Below are positions 44,009-56,070 of a stretch of DNA of 64,000 bases, one piece after another. Within the stretch, counting starts at the first letter, position 1. Every line of letters begins with the position of its first letter. Source of the stretch: Gimesia chilikensis (GTDB taxonomy: Bacteria > Planctomycetota > Planctomycetia > Planctomycetales > Planctomycetaceae); the NCBI RefSeq assembly GCF_007744075.1, contig NZ_CP036266.1:3333748-3397747 (forward strand), given 5' to 3'. The translations under genes and the position numbers were made by a program. The notes under the pieces are model-generated. The model was not told the DNA's origin, ran no database searches, and was given only the letters and a program-made list of their open reading frames with translations.

Positions 44009-46630
44009 TTAGTGTTGAAATATCACCAGGTGATCGGGGGCGAGCTGGATTTCGTTGTCCTGGATCAGGGGGGCTGATACTGAGGAGAGCACAAGCCAAC
44101 CTGTGAGGGGGATGCGAACGGGCTCTGTGTCCGTATCTGAGACCGGGGTGAGACGGGCGTGGATGGTGATCGTACTCCCCTGCTCTGGATTCAGGTATTG
44201 GAGCGTGAAAATATTGTGCTCCCGGTCAACGCTGGTCTGCAGGTGGTCAGCGGTCAGCCAACCTGCGTCGATCCCCTGTTTGCGGAAGTTGAGCAGGCTT
44301 TGATACCAGTGGAACATGTCCGGGTCGCGGTGCGGGGCTTCGTTCCATTTGGCTTTGAAAAACGCCTCGGCCTGCGAGGGGAGCAACGCATCCTGCCAGA
44401 TATGAGGTGGATAATCGCCTCGACGGCCAATGTCGACGGCGTCGCGGAGGTGTCGATCTTCGAAGTCGACGAAGAAAGGAAACGGTGCGGAAGTCGCGAA
44501 TTCTTCTCCCATGAAGATCAGCGGGATCCCGGGATACAGGAGCACCAGACCGGCGGCCGCTTTCTGGAACGGTTTGGACGTCAGATGGTGAATCCGTTTG
44601 CCGTGCGGATGATTGCCGACGCTGTCATGGGTTTGCAAAGCGATGACCAGCGACTCGAAATGCCGGCTGTCCCGTTCCCTGTCGGTGACGCGTTGTGAGT
44701 CTTTGCCGGTGAAGACGTATCCGTGAGCCAGCGACTCCACGAGGTCCGCGGTTCCGTGGTACTGACGGTGCGTCAGCGAGAGGTCCGGCAGAACGTGAGA
44801 ATAGATCGAGTACATCAGGCAGTCGCACCAGATGCCATCGTAAGGAGTGCGGTTCTGATCGGGAGTGAGGAGTTCGTGGTTGTAGACATTGGTTTCAGCG
44901 AAAAGGTGAATGGACCAGCGTACGGTCTCCGCGTATCGCGAGACGCCCAGGCGGATGTCATCCAGGATGTCGGGGCGACTGTCATCGTACATGCAGTGCA
45001 CGGCGTCGAGGCGAAGTCCGTCGAGGTGAAACTCTTCGAGCCAGTAGACAGCGTTGTCGACGATGAACTGCCGGACGTGTTCTGATTCCGGACCATCGTA
45101 GTTGAAGGCGTCTCCCCAGGGGGTGTGATGTTTGTCGGAAAAATAGGGGCCGAATTCTGAGAGGTAGTTCCCCTCCGGTCCCAGATGGTTGTAGACCACG
45201 TCCAGAATAACGGCGAGGCCGGAGCGGTGGCATTCGTCAACGAAGGCGCGGAAGTCGTCAGGTGTCCCATAGGTGTTACGGACGGCGAAGAGGTCGACTC
45301 CGTCGTAGCCCCAGTTCCAGCGACCGGGTGACTGGGCGACCGGCATGATTTCCACTGCGGTGATGCCGAGCTCGATCAGTTCCGGCAGGCGTTCGATGGC
45401 CGCGCGGAACGTGCCTGCCTGGGTGAAGGTGCCGACGTGCAGTTCGTAGATCACGAGGTTTTGTTTGTCTATTCCCTGCCAGCTCTCATCGGCCCAGGGG
45501 AAGTCGCGGGGATCGATGATCTGCGAGACACTGTGCACTCCCTGCGGCTGGTAACGCGAGGCGGGATCGGGACGCGTGTTTTTTCCATCAAGGCGGTACT
45601 GGTAACAGGCGTTCGCGGAGGCCTGGGGGATGGTGGCGGAATGATATCCCTGATGATCGCGCACCAGTTCGTGGCTGATGTTTCCGCTGTCGGTATTGAT
45701 CTCGACATGCACCTGCTTACAATGAGGCGCCCAGACGCGGAAGTGCGTATCCCGGGAGGTCACAGGCGTGGCGCCGGTACGCGTGATTTCCGTTGGTTCG
45801 GGGGCCGCGAGTCCAAACCAGCGACAGCCTTCCAGCACTGCGGAAGTGGCGGTGGCTGAAGCGAGATAGAGGCGGTCATCCCAGCCGGATTGGCGATGCA
45901 GGTTATAGACCCGCTGGGCCAGGCTGCGGTCGGCGTTTCCGACCAGAATCGTACGGTAGCCTGCAGTCAGTGCGGCCAGATCGTTTCCGGAGTCTCCTGA
46001 AAAGACGGTGCTGGTGGGATCGAGCTGATTCTCCTTGTGCCACCACTCGAGGGCCAGGGCCTTGGAGACGGTGGCGGGGAGCAGATCGATCAGGCCATCT
46101 CCGTTAAAGGGATCGACGCTGTGGATGATCGAGTATGGGGCGTCGGTCTTGTCGAGGATCTGCTGGATGCGGTCGACTTCCTGTTCCAGCAGTGATGCAT
46201 CGGTGTAGTAACTGAGTTTGAATCGCCCCTGCTTTTCCGGTTCCTGTAAACGCAGGCCGGAAATCGGCTGAAGGAGTTCGCGGAGCTTCTCGATGGGCAT
46301 CGAGGTAATGATTTGATCCTGGTAATCCTGGTAGGCGGCGACCGGTTCAAATTCGCCTGAGGCCTGCCGTTTAAAGATGGATGTACCGACGTCGCAGATG
46401 ATCCACTGCGGGATCGGCAGTTCGAACTCTTCAATCGCCTGTGAGACCGAAGCGAAGTGACGGCCCGTGACGAAGACGACGGATACATTACGGCTCTGGA
46501 ACTCTGTAGTGAGAGTCTTCAGATCAGACTGGTTTTGGGGATCCTGATTCAGGGGGATAAAGGTGCCATCCAGATCGGTGGCCAGGATTTGGGCTGCGGG
46601 ATCTGTCAGCGGATTGTCTGCGCGAGACAT
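44009..46630 (-). CDS. Fusion: sucrose-phosphatase-type HAD domain + maltooligosyltrehalose trehalohydrolase-like GH13
   Basis: 873 residues. Residues 15-275 are a HAD phosphatase of the S6PP type: DLDGT (D19, D21), FVTGRH and GDSGNDLAAL. Residues 295-873 are TreZ-like: an N-terminal E-set/CBM48 (FRVWAPHCKQVHVE), then the GH13 barrel with DVVYNHLG (about 476), nucleophile in GLRLDAVH (537), acid in FAETN (577) and QTHDSVGN (666). TreZ releases trehalose from maltooligosyltrehalose; the partner TreY is not in this window. There is no signal peptide, so it is cytoplasmic. It starts 15 bases after the amylosucrase stop, with GGAG upstream, as the last gene of the sucrose operon. The true substrate of either domain is uncertain. 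Confidence 0.92.
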   Translation of the reverse strand: MSRADNPLTDPAAQILATDLDGTFIPLNQDPQNQSDLKTLTTEFQSRNVSVVFVTGRHFASVSQAIEEFELPIPQWIICDVGTSIFKRQASGEFEPVAAYQDYQDQIITSMPIEKLRELLQPISGLRLQEPEKQGRFKLSYYTDASLLEQEVDRIQQILDKTDAPYSIIHSVDPFNGDGLIDLLPATVSKALALEWWHKENQLDPTSTVFSGDSGNDLAALTAGYRTILVGNADRSLAQRVYNLHRQSGWDDRLYLASATATSAVLEGCRWFGLAAPEPTEITRTGATPVTSRDTHFRVWAPHCKQVHVEINTDSGNISHELVRDHQGYHSATIPQASANACYQYRLDGKNTRPDPASRYQPQGVHSVSQIIDPRDFPWADESWQGIDKQNLVIYELHVGTFTQAGTFRAAIERLPELIELGITAVEIMPVAQSPGRWNWGYDGVDLFAVRNTYGTPDDFRAFVDECHRSGLAVILDVVYNHLGPEGNYLSEFGPYFSDKHHTPWGDAFNYDGPESEHVRQFIVDNAVYWLEEFHLDGLRLDAVHCMYDDSRPDILDDIRLGVSRYAETVRWSIHLFAETNVYNHELLTPDQNRTPYDGIWCDCLMYSIYSHVLPDLSLTHRQYHGTADLVESLAHGYVFTGKDSQRVTDRERDSRHFESLVIALQTHDSVGNHPHGKRIHHLTSKPFQKAAAGLVLLYPGIPLIFMGEEFATSAPFPFFVDFEDRHLRDAVDIGRRGDYPPHIWQDALLPSQAEAFFKAKWNEAPHRDPDMFHWYQSLLNFRKQGIDAGWLTADHLQTSVDREHNIFTLQYLNPEQGSTITIHARLTPVSDTDTEPVRIPLTGWLVLSSVSAPLIQDNEIQLAPDHLVIFQH

Positions 46631-46645
46631 GGGACGCTCCGTCGG

Positions 46646-48609
<1,964 letters not shown>

Positions 48610-48613
<4 letters not shown>

Positions 48614-50838
48614 TCGATCCGATCGTTGGGAATGGTAATCTTATCCAAAAAGTTGTAGTACTTGATTCCTTCGAGGATGCCTGCAGCGTGGGTTGCCTGC
48701 GCGAAGTAGACGCGGGGTCGATTACGCAGACGTTCCAGCTCTTCGCTGTGGTTGCCGACGACGACTCCCAGGGTGCGTCCCAGCAGCATTCCCGCGTCAT
48801 TTCCGGAATCGCCAGAGACAAGAACGTGTTCGGGAGCAAAGCCCCATTTCCAGAGCACGTGTCTCATTGACAGGTCGCTGCCCCCCCGCACGGGGATGAC
48901 ATCCAGGTACATGCCGAGCGACATCACAACCTTAGCACGTAATCCTGCTTCCCGGAGAATTTTTTTGATTTCCGAGAGGCTGGGGCTGAGACTGGTATCG
49001 ATTTCATAACTGATTTTGAATTCTGACTGATGTTCTTCGATTTGCGGGAAAAATCCGGGGAGTGAATCCAGCACTTCGCGAATTTTTTCGGGTTGCCAGG
49101 CGTAATCAATTGATTTGCGCCAGCTGAGGTCGGGAGTGAGATTCTCGCCGTAGTGTAACTGTGTTCCCGCGTCCGTATCAATCAGGTCCGGCTGAGGGAG
49201 CCCCAACTCCTGGATCAGTTCCATGGCACTATCCAGACGTCGGCCCGTCGCAATTCCAAAACCAATATGATCATTCGCACGGATGAGTTCGATGAACTCC
49301 TGCAATGCCTCGTCATCTCCCGTCAGTGTATTGTCCAGATCGGTGATAATCAACCGGTCAAATTCGGGAAGACGACGCGAGGTCGATTTGTCGGCCAGCA
49401 CGGGGGCGGGAGAGTGCTCCAGGATATCCTGCAGGTCCCGCAAGTAACGCTGTGCGTGATTATTCCAGGAGTAATGTTCACGGGTGCCTGCGATCCCGTT
49501 GGTGGACCAGTCAGACCACTGTTCTGGCTCGGTGAGGACACGGAGCAGAGCGTGTTCGATGGCCTCTTTATCGAGAGGATCGACGAGCAGACCGTTCTGA
49601 CAATTGGCGATAATGTCCCGCGGACCGCCATCGTTGGTGGCGACGACAGGCAACCCTGTGGCACCGGCTTCGAGCAGTGTGAGTCCGAAAGGTTCTGTCA
49701 GGGCGGGATTGATGAAGACCCCCTTCAGAGACGTAGCGAGTCGGTAGAGTTCGGGGACATCACTCGGCGTATGGGTTTTGGGGTATGCAACCTTCCCATA
49801 CAGGTTATAGCGGTCGACCAGGTAGAGCACGCGGTTGATGATGGTCCGCTGCGATTTGGGTAGATCGCGGAGGTCATCGCGGGTTCCCATGACCATGACG
49901 AGGTTGGCTTTCTCCTGCAGCTGTTCGCTTTCGCCATAAACCTTGACCAGCATTTCCAGGTTCTTGCGTTCATCCGGCCGCGCCATGGTAAGGATCATTG
50001 GCTTGTCCGGCTCGCGCAGGAATGGTTTCAGTTCTTCGGCGAACGCAGGTGTTTTCCAGTCGGGTTTCGCAGGAGAAAATGACGAGAGATCCACGCCGGG
50101 AGGGATAACTTCCATCCGGGCGGGTTCATAGTGGTCGTAGAGTTCGTATTGCTGTTGGACTTCCTGGTTCGTGCTGGTGACTACCATGGAAGCGGTTTCC
50201 AATGCGAGTTCTTCCGCTTCGATGCGTGCGGTGAACTTGTAGCGGCTTTCCAGTTTATCCATTGATTCCGGATCGGTTTTCCCCAGTGAGAGCCGCTGGC
50301 GTTTGACCCGTCCCAGTGAGTGTCCAGTAAAGACGTAAGGAATATGGAGCAGTCGGGCCAACTGGGCTCCCGCAACGCCGGCGTCGGCGTAATGGCCATG
50401 AATGATGTCAGGCAGTCCCGTGCGACGGAAGTGTTGCAGTGTCTGGTCGATAAACAGCTCCAGGTAAGGCCAGAGCGATTCTTTTCGCAGGTAACGTTTG
50501 GGGCCGAACGGGATGCGGACGATCTTTGCGTTTTCTGAGATTGGTTCTTCAACCTGCGCGTAAGCGTCATCGACTTTGGGGTCGATGATCTGGCGGGTGA
50601 GTACCTCGACTTCTTTGACGCGCGAATGAGCGGCGAGTTCTTTGGCCAGTTCCAGCACGTATTTGACTTGGCCGCCGGTATCTGCATCGCGGCCCAGTTC
50701 GGGGTCGTGTGCCCGAATCAAACCGTGCAGACTGATGAGCGTGATTTTCAGATCACCACGCCTAGCAGAGGCAATGCCTGCCCCACGGGGATCAACGACT
50801 GCGTCTGAAAAGGGTTCATTTAATACGTTATGGCTCAT
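48610..50838 (-). CDS. sps: Bifunctional sucrose-phosphate synthase / sucrose-phosphate phosphatase
   Basis: 742 residues. The ATG at 50838 (MSHNVLNEP) is chosen because AGGA lies 8 bases before it; the ATG at 50847 overlaps that site. Residues 30-470 are a GT-B glycosyltransferase: [22 protein letters not shown] near the front, [19 protein letters not shown], and the donor-site [17 protein letters not shown]. Residues 485-742 are the HAD phosphatase: [31 protein letters not shown]. Together they make sucrose from UDP-glucose and fructose 6-phosphate. First gene of the three-gene minus-strand operon; the sigma-54 activator at 51380 is divergent. Confidence 0.95.
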
Positions 50839-51379
50839 TGAGTTCATCCTGTTAAATTCTGTTCCTGAGTTGGGGGCCCGCTGCGATGTCGCAATCCTGA
50901 ATAACGGGAGTGATGGTAAGAGGTTCGCGTGAAAGCATGTCGGAGGGAGCGCGGCGAAAAAGTCGTTCGCCGATTTTGAATAACGTCAAAGTCGGCTCTG
51001 TTGAGTGGAGATATCAGTCGAGCAGGTCCGGTCGCTGAGCGATCACATTGGTCGCCAGCCAACCACTCGGGGCAATCTCCTGCTGGGGCAAGTCCAATCA
51101 AAACGGGTTTGTTAATTGCTTTCTCCTGAATGGTCATCCTGAGTCCAATGTAGTGGGAATTAACTATGCAAAGGGCATGCCGAACCGGGGGGTAGAGAAC
51201 TGGCAGTGATGAGACATGTCTGGCTCAATATAAGTGACACGGTTGTCTCATATGTGTGCGTGATGATATAATGGGAAATGCGTGTCGCATTTGGGAGTGA
51301 GAAATCGACCGTCGGTTTCTCAGGAAATTCAGCCTCGTGCTCGCTGAATTCACCTCAAAGAGCGGCCGGGAGGTGTCTC
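50839..51379. promoter_or_regulatory. Divergent control region between sucrose operon and sigma-54 activator
   Basis: 541 bases. The octamer TGTCTCAT occurs three times: inverted at 51209-51216 and direct at 51244-51251 and 51374-51381, the last touching the activator's start codon. The first two make an inverted repeat with a 27-base spacer. I found no clear -24/-12 sigma-54 promoter by eye. Confidence 0.4.
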
Positions 51380-52792
51380 ATGGAAAAACCTTTGCTCGTC
51401 TGTACGTTATCGAAACGTCAGGCCAGGACAGCCCTGGAGTCTGAAGGCTGCGATCTACTGGTGGTCTCCTCTGCCGAGCAGATTCTCTCGACGGAATTCC
51501 CTCGCTCGCCCCGTCTGTTTGTGATGACTGCGACTACAGAGAACCTGGAAGAAGTTCTGGGCGTCATCAGCGTCTTACGCAATCAATGGCCACTGACGGA
51601 CATTCTTATCTGGGCACCGGGCATCGAGAATGAACAGGTGCGGATTCTGTTTCAGTCAGGCGTGAGGGATGTATGTCTGTCTCAGTCCGCGGAGCAACTG
51701 CAGCAGTTGGTCAAAGAGACGCTCGAGAATCAGCAGTTCCTGCCCCGCATGCACGATCTGAGTCCTCAGCGGAAGAAAGGGGCTCGTTTTGAATCGATGC
51801 TCAGTCGCAGCCTGGCGATGTGGGATCTGTTCGAACTCTGCACGCGTGTGGCACCGACGGATGCGACCGTATTGATCGTGGGAGAAACAGGGACCGGTAA
51901 GGAACTGCTGGCGCGGGCTGTGCATCGTCGCTCGGGAAGATCGGGGCGTTTTGTCGCTGCGAATTGTGCGAGTATTCCTGCAGAACTGATCAACTCCGAA
52001 CTGTTCGGTCATGAGAAAGGAGCCTTCACCGGTGCGGAACGGGCCAAGAAAGGTCTGGTGATGCATGCGAACGGCGGGACACTGTTTCTGGATGAAATTG
52101 GCGATATGCCCCCGGAAGCACAGCTGTGCCTGCTGCGGATGCTACAGGAAAAACGGATTCGGCCCGTGGGCAGTCAGTCTGAAGTTGAGATCGATGTGCG
52201 GATCGTGGCGGCGACGAATGTGCTGCTGGATGAAGCGGTTCGGGAGGGACGATTTCGCGAGGATCTCTTTTACCGACTCGATGTGATCCGCGTGAATGTG
52301 CCGCCACTGCGTCAGCGTCCGGAAGATATCTTTCTATTGTTCGGCCATTTCACCAAACGTCTGGCGCGGCATTACGGGTTGGAGCCGCCGGTCTTCACGG
52401 ACAGCTTTCTGGATGCCCTGCTCGACTACGAATGGCCGGGTAATGTGCGACAGCTGGAAAATTTCAGTGAGCGGCTGGTACTGGCCCGGTTCCCCTCGGC
52501 TCTGACAGCACGGGATTTTGCCAGGCTGCGAAGTACCAATCTGGCAGAGACCGGGCAGACGCTGGAGCATAAGCAGCAGGCGGTCTGGCGGAAGAGCATT
52601 GATGCGTCGCGGACGCTGCAGGAGAATCTGGAGCCCGTGATTGAGCAGCTGGAACGCGAGTACCTTCGGGCAAAGCTCAAGCAGAATTCCGGGCGGGTGG
52701 CGGAAACCGCCGACGCCGCGGGGATCAGCAGGCGGACCCTCTTGCGCAAGATGAAACAGTATGGAATCGAGAAGCAGGATTTCAAAGACTGA
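51380..52792 (+). CDS. Sigma-54-dependent transcriptional activator with degenerate receiver
   Basis: 470 residues from ATG 51380 (GGGAGGTG upstream); the frame is open to 51278. Residues 1-120 look like a receiver fold ([17 protein letters not shown] ... [11 protein letters not shown] ... DILIWAPG) but lack the acidic pocket and phospho-Asp. Residues 140-375 are the AAA+ domain: Walker A GETGTGKE, the sigma-54 contact loop GAFTGA, Walker [11 protein letters not shown], and the [10 protein letters not shown] and [10 protein letters not shown] motifs. The end is a Fis-type HTH ([23 protein letters not shown]). It should bind DNA and open sigma-54 promoters, with control by something other than phosphorylation. 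Confidence 0.94.
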   Translation: MEKPLLVCTLSKRQARTALESEGCDLLVVSSAEQILSTEFPRSPRLFVMTATTENLEEVLGVISVLRNQWPLTDILIWAPGIENEQVRILFQSGVRDVCLSQSAEQLQQLVKETLENQQFLPRMHDLSPQRKKGARFESMLSRSLAMWDLFELCTRVAPTDATVLIVGETGTGKELLARAVHRRSGRSGRFVAANCASIPAELINSELFGHEKGAFTGAERAKKGLVMHANGGTLFLDEIGDMPPEAQLCLLRMLQEKRIRPVGSQSEVEIDVRIVAATNVLLDEAVREGRFREDLFYRLDVIRVNVPPLRQRPEDIFLLFGHFTKRLARHYGLEPPVFTDSFLDALLDYEWPGNVRQLENFSERLVLARFPSALTARDFARLRSTNLAETGQTLEHKQQAVWRKSIDASRTLQENLEPVIEQLEREYLRAKLKQNSGRVAETADAAGISRRTLLRKMKQYGIEKQDFKD

Positions 52793-52942
52793 CAGTTCGG
52801 GAATTTTAAGCTGACCGGGCAACCCGCAGATTGTATTTCCTCCCCCCTCTGATTAGAGTAATTACTAAACAAGGTTATTGAATCGGCTGAGAGTCAAATC
52901 CAGCCTGGTTGTCAGCGTCATTATATCAAGAAGGAATGATCG

Positions 52943-53692
52943 ATGAATTTAAAGTCACTCTGCAAAAGTGGTCTGTTTTCCCTGCTGGTTCTGGCTGTCA
53001 TGGGAACTGCTGCCGTGAATGCAGGCGAAAAGAAGTCCGACAAGAAAATGAATCAGCCTCCGGAAGGCTTTATCGCCCTGTTTAACGGTAAAGATCTGTC
53101 CGGCTGGATCGGCATGAATTATCACATCGTCAAAGGGAAAAGCCCGATGGCCGTGAAGAAGATGTCGGAAAAAGAGCGGGAAGAACTGCTCAAAAAGAAC
53201 TGGGAAGACGTACTGGAACACTGGTCCGTGGAAGATGGGGAACTGGTGAATGACGGTCATGGCGTCTATCTGACAACAGCGGAAGACTTTGGTGACTTCG
53301 AACTGCTGCTTGATTACAAGACCGTAGCGAAAGCAGACAGCGGTATCTACTTACGTGGTGTGCCCCAGGTGCAGATCTGGGATACGACCGAAGAAGGTGG
53401 TAAATGGGATCGGAAGGCGAACCTGGGTTCCGGTGGTCTGTTCAATAACAAAGGGGAAGGCAAGTATCCGCTGGTACACGCCGATAAACCCTTTGGTGAG
53501 TGGAATCACTTCCGAATCATCATGAAGGGGGATAAGGTTACGGTCTACTTCAATGACAAACTCGTTGTAGACAACAAAAAGATGGATAATTATTATGAGA
53601 AGGACCAGCCGATCTATGAGACGGGGCCGATTCAGCTTCAAACTCATGGCGGTGAAATCCGTTTCAGAAATGTCTTTCTGAAAAAGCTGTAA
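52943..53692 (+). CDS. Secreted DUF1080 (3-keto-disaccharide hydrolase-like) protein
   Basis: 249 residues, start supported by AAGGA 9 bases upstream; signal peptide to about VNAGEKK. The DUF1080 concanavalin-like fold is clear: GFIALFNGKDLSGWIG, WSVEDGELVNDGHGVYLTT, FELLLDYKTVAKADSGIYLRG, NHFRIIMKGDKVTVYFNDKLV and the ending GPIQLQTHGGEIRFRNVFLKKL. Members, very common in planctomycetes, bind or hydrolyse 3-keto-glycosides or act as laminin-G-like domains. It is followed by an 11-bp stem hairpin. Confidence 0.93.
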   Translation: MNLKSLCKSGLFSLLVLAVMGTAAVNAGEKKSDKKMNQPPEGFIALFNGKDLSGWIGMNYHIVKGKSPMAVKKMSEKEREELLKKNWEDVLEHWSVEDGELVNDGHGVYLTTAEDFGDFELLLDYKTVAKADSGIYLRGVPQVQIWDTTEEGGKWDRKANLGSGGLFNNKGEGKYPLVHADKPFGEWNHFRIIMKGDKVTVYFNDKLVVDNKKMDNYYEKDQPIYETGPIQLQTHGGEIRFRNVFLKKL

Positions 53693-53715
53693 ACCGTACA
53701 AAACAGAATTCGGAA

Positions 53716-53745
53716 TCAGCTGTCCCCCAGGTGCGGGACAGCTGA
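53716..53745 (+). terminator. Hairpin after the DUF1080 gene
   Basis: Perfect 11-bp stem TCAGCTGTCCC / GGGACAGCTGA with an 8-base loop, 23 bases after the stop. The T-rich stretch (GTTTTTGATAT) begins 12 bases later, so it is a likely but not classic terminator. Confidence 0.65.
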
Positions 53746-53791
53746 GATCCGGGGGCTGTTTTTGATATAAAATTCAGGGAGGAGTTAAGGA

Positions 53792-55141
53792 ATGGTTTCC
53801 TGCACGCACCGCTTATTTGTGACCGGCCTGATTTTATGGCTGCTGGTCGGCTGCACCAAAACGACTCCCGTTGAAGAAATCTCTGTCCAGTCCAGCGGCG
53901 TCTCTCTGAGTGATTCTGACGTTCCCGATCTGTCGGATGTCTGGCCAGGCTGGCGCGGACCGGAACGAAATGGACACGCCCCGGACCAGGACCTGCCCGT
54001 CCAGTGGAACGCATCCAGGAATGTAGTCTGGCGTACTGATATTCCCGGACGCGGACACAGCTCTCCCATCGTGGTTGGCGACCAGGTGATGCTGGCTACC
54101 GCCGATGATGCGGATCAGGAGCAGATGGTGATCGCCTATAACCGCAAGGATGGCACCGTGCTTTGGGAAACCGTCGTGCATCAAGGGGGCTTCCCCTCTG
54201 ACGGGGAACTGCATAAAAAAGGAACCAATGCGAACGGAAGTTTGCTCTGCGACGGCGAGCGGATCTTTGCTGCCTTTCTGAATTCAGGAAAAGTCATCGC
54301 GACCGCACTGGATCTAGAGGGGAAGCAACTCTGGCAGCAGGAACTGGGGGCCTTTAATTCCAAGTTTGGATACGCGCCATCTCCCCTGCTCTATAAATCA
54401 TTTGTAATCATTGCCGCCGACAACCGGGGGGGCGGATACATTGCTGCTCTGGATCGACAGACGGGCAAAATTGCCTGGCGGGTCGCACGACCGGCGGTGA
54501 GTACCTATTCCAGCCCAATCGTAGCGCACGTGGGAGGTCGGGATCAACTCTTGATCAGCGGCTGTGACCGAGTGGCCAGCTATGACCCGGCTACGGGAAA
54601 GGAAAACTGGAGCACCCCTTGTCTGGCAGAAGCAACCTGCGGGACGATTGTGACTGCCGACGACAAAATCTTTGCCAGTGGTGGTTATCCCAAGCGGGAA
54701 ACGGTGGGGCTCTCGGCGGAGGGGAAACTGCTCTGGACGGATAAGACCAAAGTCTATGAGCCTTCCCTGCTGGCAGACGGTAAATATGTGTACGGCGTGA
54801 CCGATGACGGGATTGCCTACTGCTGGTCGGCCGGATCGGGAGAGGTCATGTGGCGGAACCGACTGCGGGGGTCCTTCAGTGCGTCACCGATTTTGTGCAA
54901 CGGGCTGATCTATGTCTCGAATCTGTCGGGGGAGACGTTTATCTTCAAAGCGACTCCTGACGGATATGAAGAGGTCGGCTTCAACAAGATTGGTGATGAC
55001 TGCTACGCGAGTCCCGCGGTGGCGGATGGCGAACTGTTCCTGAGGATCGGTAAAGAACAGGGAGGCAAACGACAGGAGCAACTGGTCTGTCTGGCTAAGA
55101 TGTCTGAATCCAAAGCTGCCGAAACCGACCAGGCCAGGTAA
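53792..55141 (+). CDS. PQQ-like beta-propeller lipoprotein
   Basis: 449 residues with a lipoprotein signal (LILWLLVGC, lipobox LVGC) and GGAGGAG upstream of the start. The mature part is an eight-bladed quinoprotein-type propeller without cofactor residues: repeats such as VMIAYNRKDGTVLWE, IAALDRQTGKIAWRV, VASYDPATGKENWS and YCWSAGSGEVMWR, each ending in the typical G..LW. It starts with PGWRGPERNGHAP, the planctomycete form. Probably a scaffold in the envelope; enzymatic function is unlikely. Confidence 0.9.
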   Translation: MVSCTHRLFVTGLILWLLVGCTKTTPVEEISVQSSGVSLSDSDVPDLSDVWPGWRGPERNGHAPDQDLPVQWNASRNVVWRTDIPGRGHSSPIVVGDQVMLATADDADQEQMVIAYNRKDGTVLWETVVHQGGFPSDGELHKKGTNANGSLLCDGERIFAAFLNSGKVIATALDLEGKQLWQQELGAFNSKFGYAPSPLLYKSFVIIAADNRGGGYIAALDRQTGKIAWRVARPAVSTYSSPIVAHVGGRDQLLISGCDRVASYDPATGKENWSTPCLAEATCGTIVTADDKIFASGGYPKRETVGLSAEGKLLWTDKTKVYEPSLLADGKYVYGVTDDGIAYCWSAGSGEVMWRNRLRGSFSASPILCNGLIYVSNLSGETFIFKATPDGYEEVGFNKIGDDCYASPAVADGELFLRIGKEQGGKRQEQLVCLAKMSESKAAETDQAR

Positions 55142-55173
55142 ACCTCGGACTGACGAAACTGAATCTGACCAAT

Positions 55174-55980
55174 TTATTTCTGATTCGGTTTCGTTTCCGG
55201 CAGTTTTTTGAAATGCTGTTCTGCTCTTGGAAGTTGGTGTGCCCAGTCAGGGCTGAGAAATTCGCGGATGCGTTTCTGATCGCGGGTGAGAAATGCACCG
55301 TGCTTCTGCGTGGTCCAGTAAGCGTAAAACTCGGTGTGAAGCCGGGGATCATCAATGCTGAATTCCCCCTGCTTTTCCCGAGCCTGCAGCCAGCGGTACA
55401 TGCCGTCGAATGCTTCGATGCCGGCCTGTTGCCAGAGAATTCTTCCTTTGCCGTAAGTCAGATAAATATGTCGCTGGAATTTCCAGCGGTCGAGCATGAA
55501 ACGGGCAAAGGTGCGGCAGGGCATGTCCAGACAAGCCCGGAGTTCGGTCTGCTGTTCCTGTAGTTTCAGCTTCTCTGATGATACGAGCTGTTCTGTTCTG
55601 AGTTGCTTTTCAATCGTCAGCAGTTGCTGACGGATCATGTTCTTCTCTTTGTCATCCAGCCGACGGATCTGCTGGTCGCGACAGAAAAAAGACGCCGCGT
55701 ACGAGATTTCCTTTTCGGTGGGAACAAGTGACTTCCGACGGTCACTGATGTATTGTTCTTTGACAGGCTGCGCGAACAACCGAAAGAGTTCTTCGCGTTG
55801 TGTTACATTCTTGCCGGTGCGAAGCTGGTCTCGATAGACGGCGCGGCCCATCACGGTACCAATCTGCTCATGTCCCGGGTTCTTAGGGTCTTGAGATGCG
55901 GTCGTGAAAGACTGGCAGACAAAGAGAATATACAGGCAACAGACGGAGACGATGCTCCCCCTGGATAAAAAGGAATTCAT
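55174..55980 (-). CDS. Hypothetical secreted protein, 268 aa
   Basis: Signal peptide (IVSVCCLYILFVCQSFTTA) and then a helical, charged protein. IGTVMGRAVYRDQL near the mature start recalls the N-terminal chaperone region of SurA/parvulin-like proteins, but no PPIase domain follows and I do not press the comparison. Cys pairs at SFFCRDQ and ACLDMPCR may form disulfides. GAGGG lies 6 bases before the ATG. It converges with the propeller gene at 53792. Confidence 0.75.
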   Translation of the reverse strand: MNSFLSRGSIVSVCCLYILFVCQSFTTASQDPKNPGHEQIGTVMGRAVYRDQLRTGKNVTQREELFRLFAQPVKEQYISDRRKSLVPTEKEISYAASFFCRDQQIRRLDDKEKNMIRQQLLTIEKQLRTEQLVSSEKLKLQEQQTELRACLDMPCRTFARFMLDRWKFQRHIYLTYGKGRILWQQAGIEAFDGMYRWLQAREKQGEFSIDDPRLHTEFYAYWTTQKHGAFLTRDQKRIREFLSPDWAHQLPRAEQHFKKLPETKPNQK

Positions 55981-56070
55981 TACAGGCCCTCGGAAAGAAT
56001 CTAAATTCAGTGATACTAAACCGATAGAAGCATTCTAACCGCGGATCTCTGTAACACTAGTAGAATTCTT

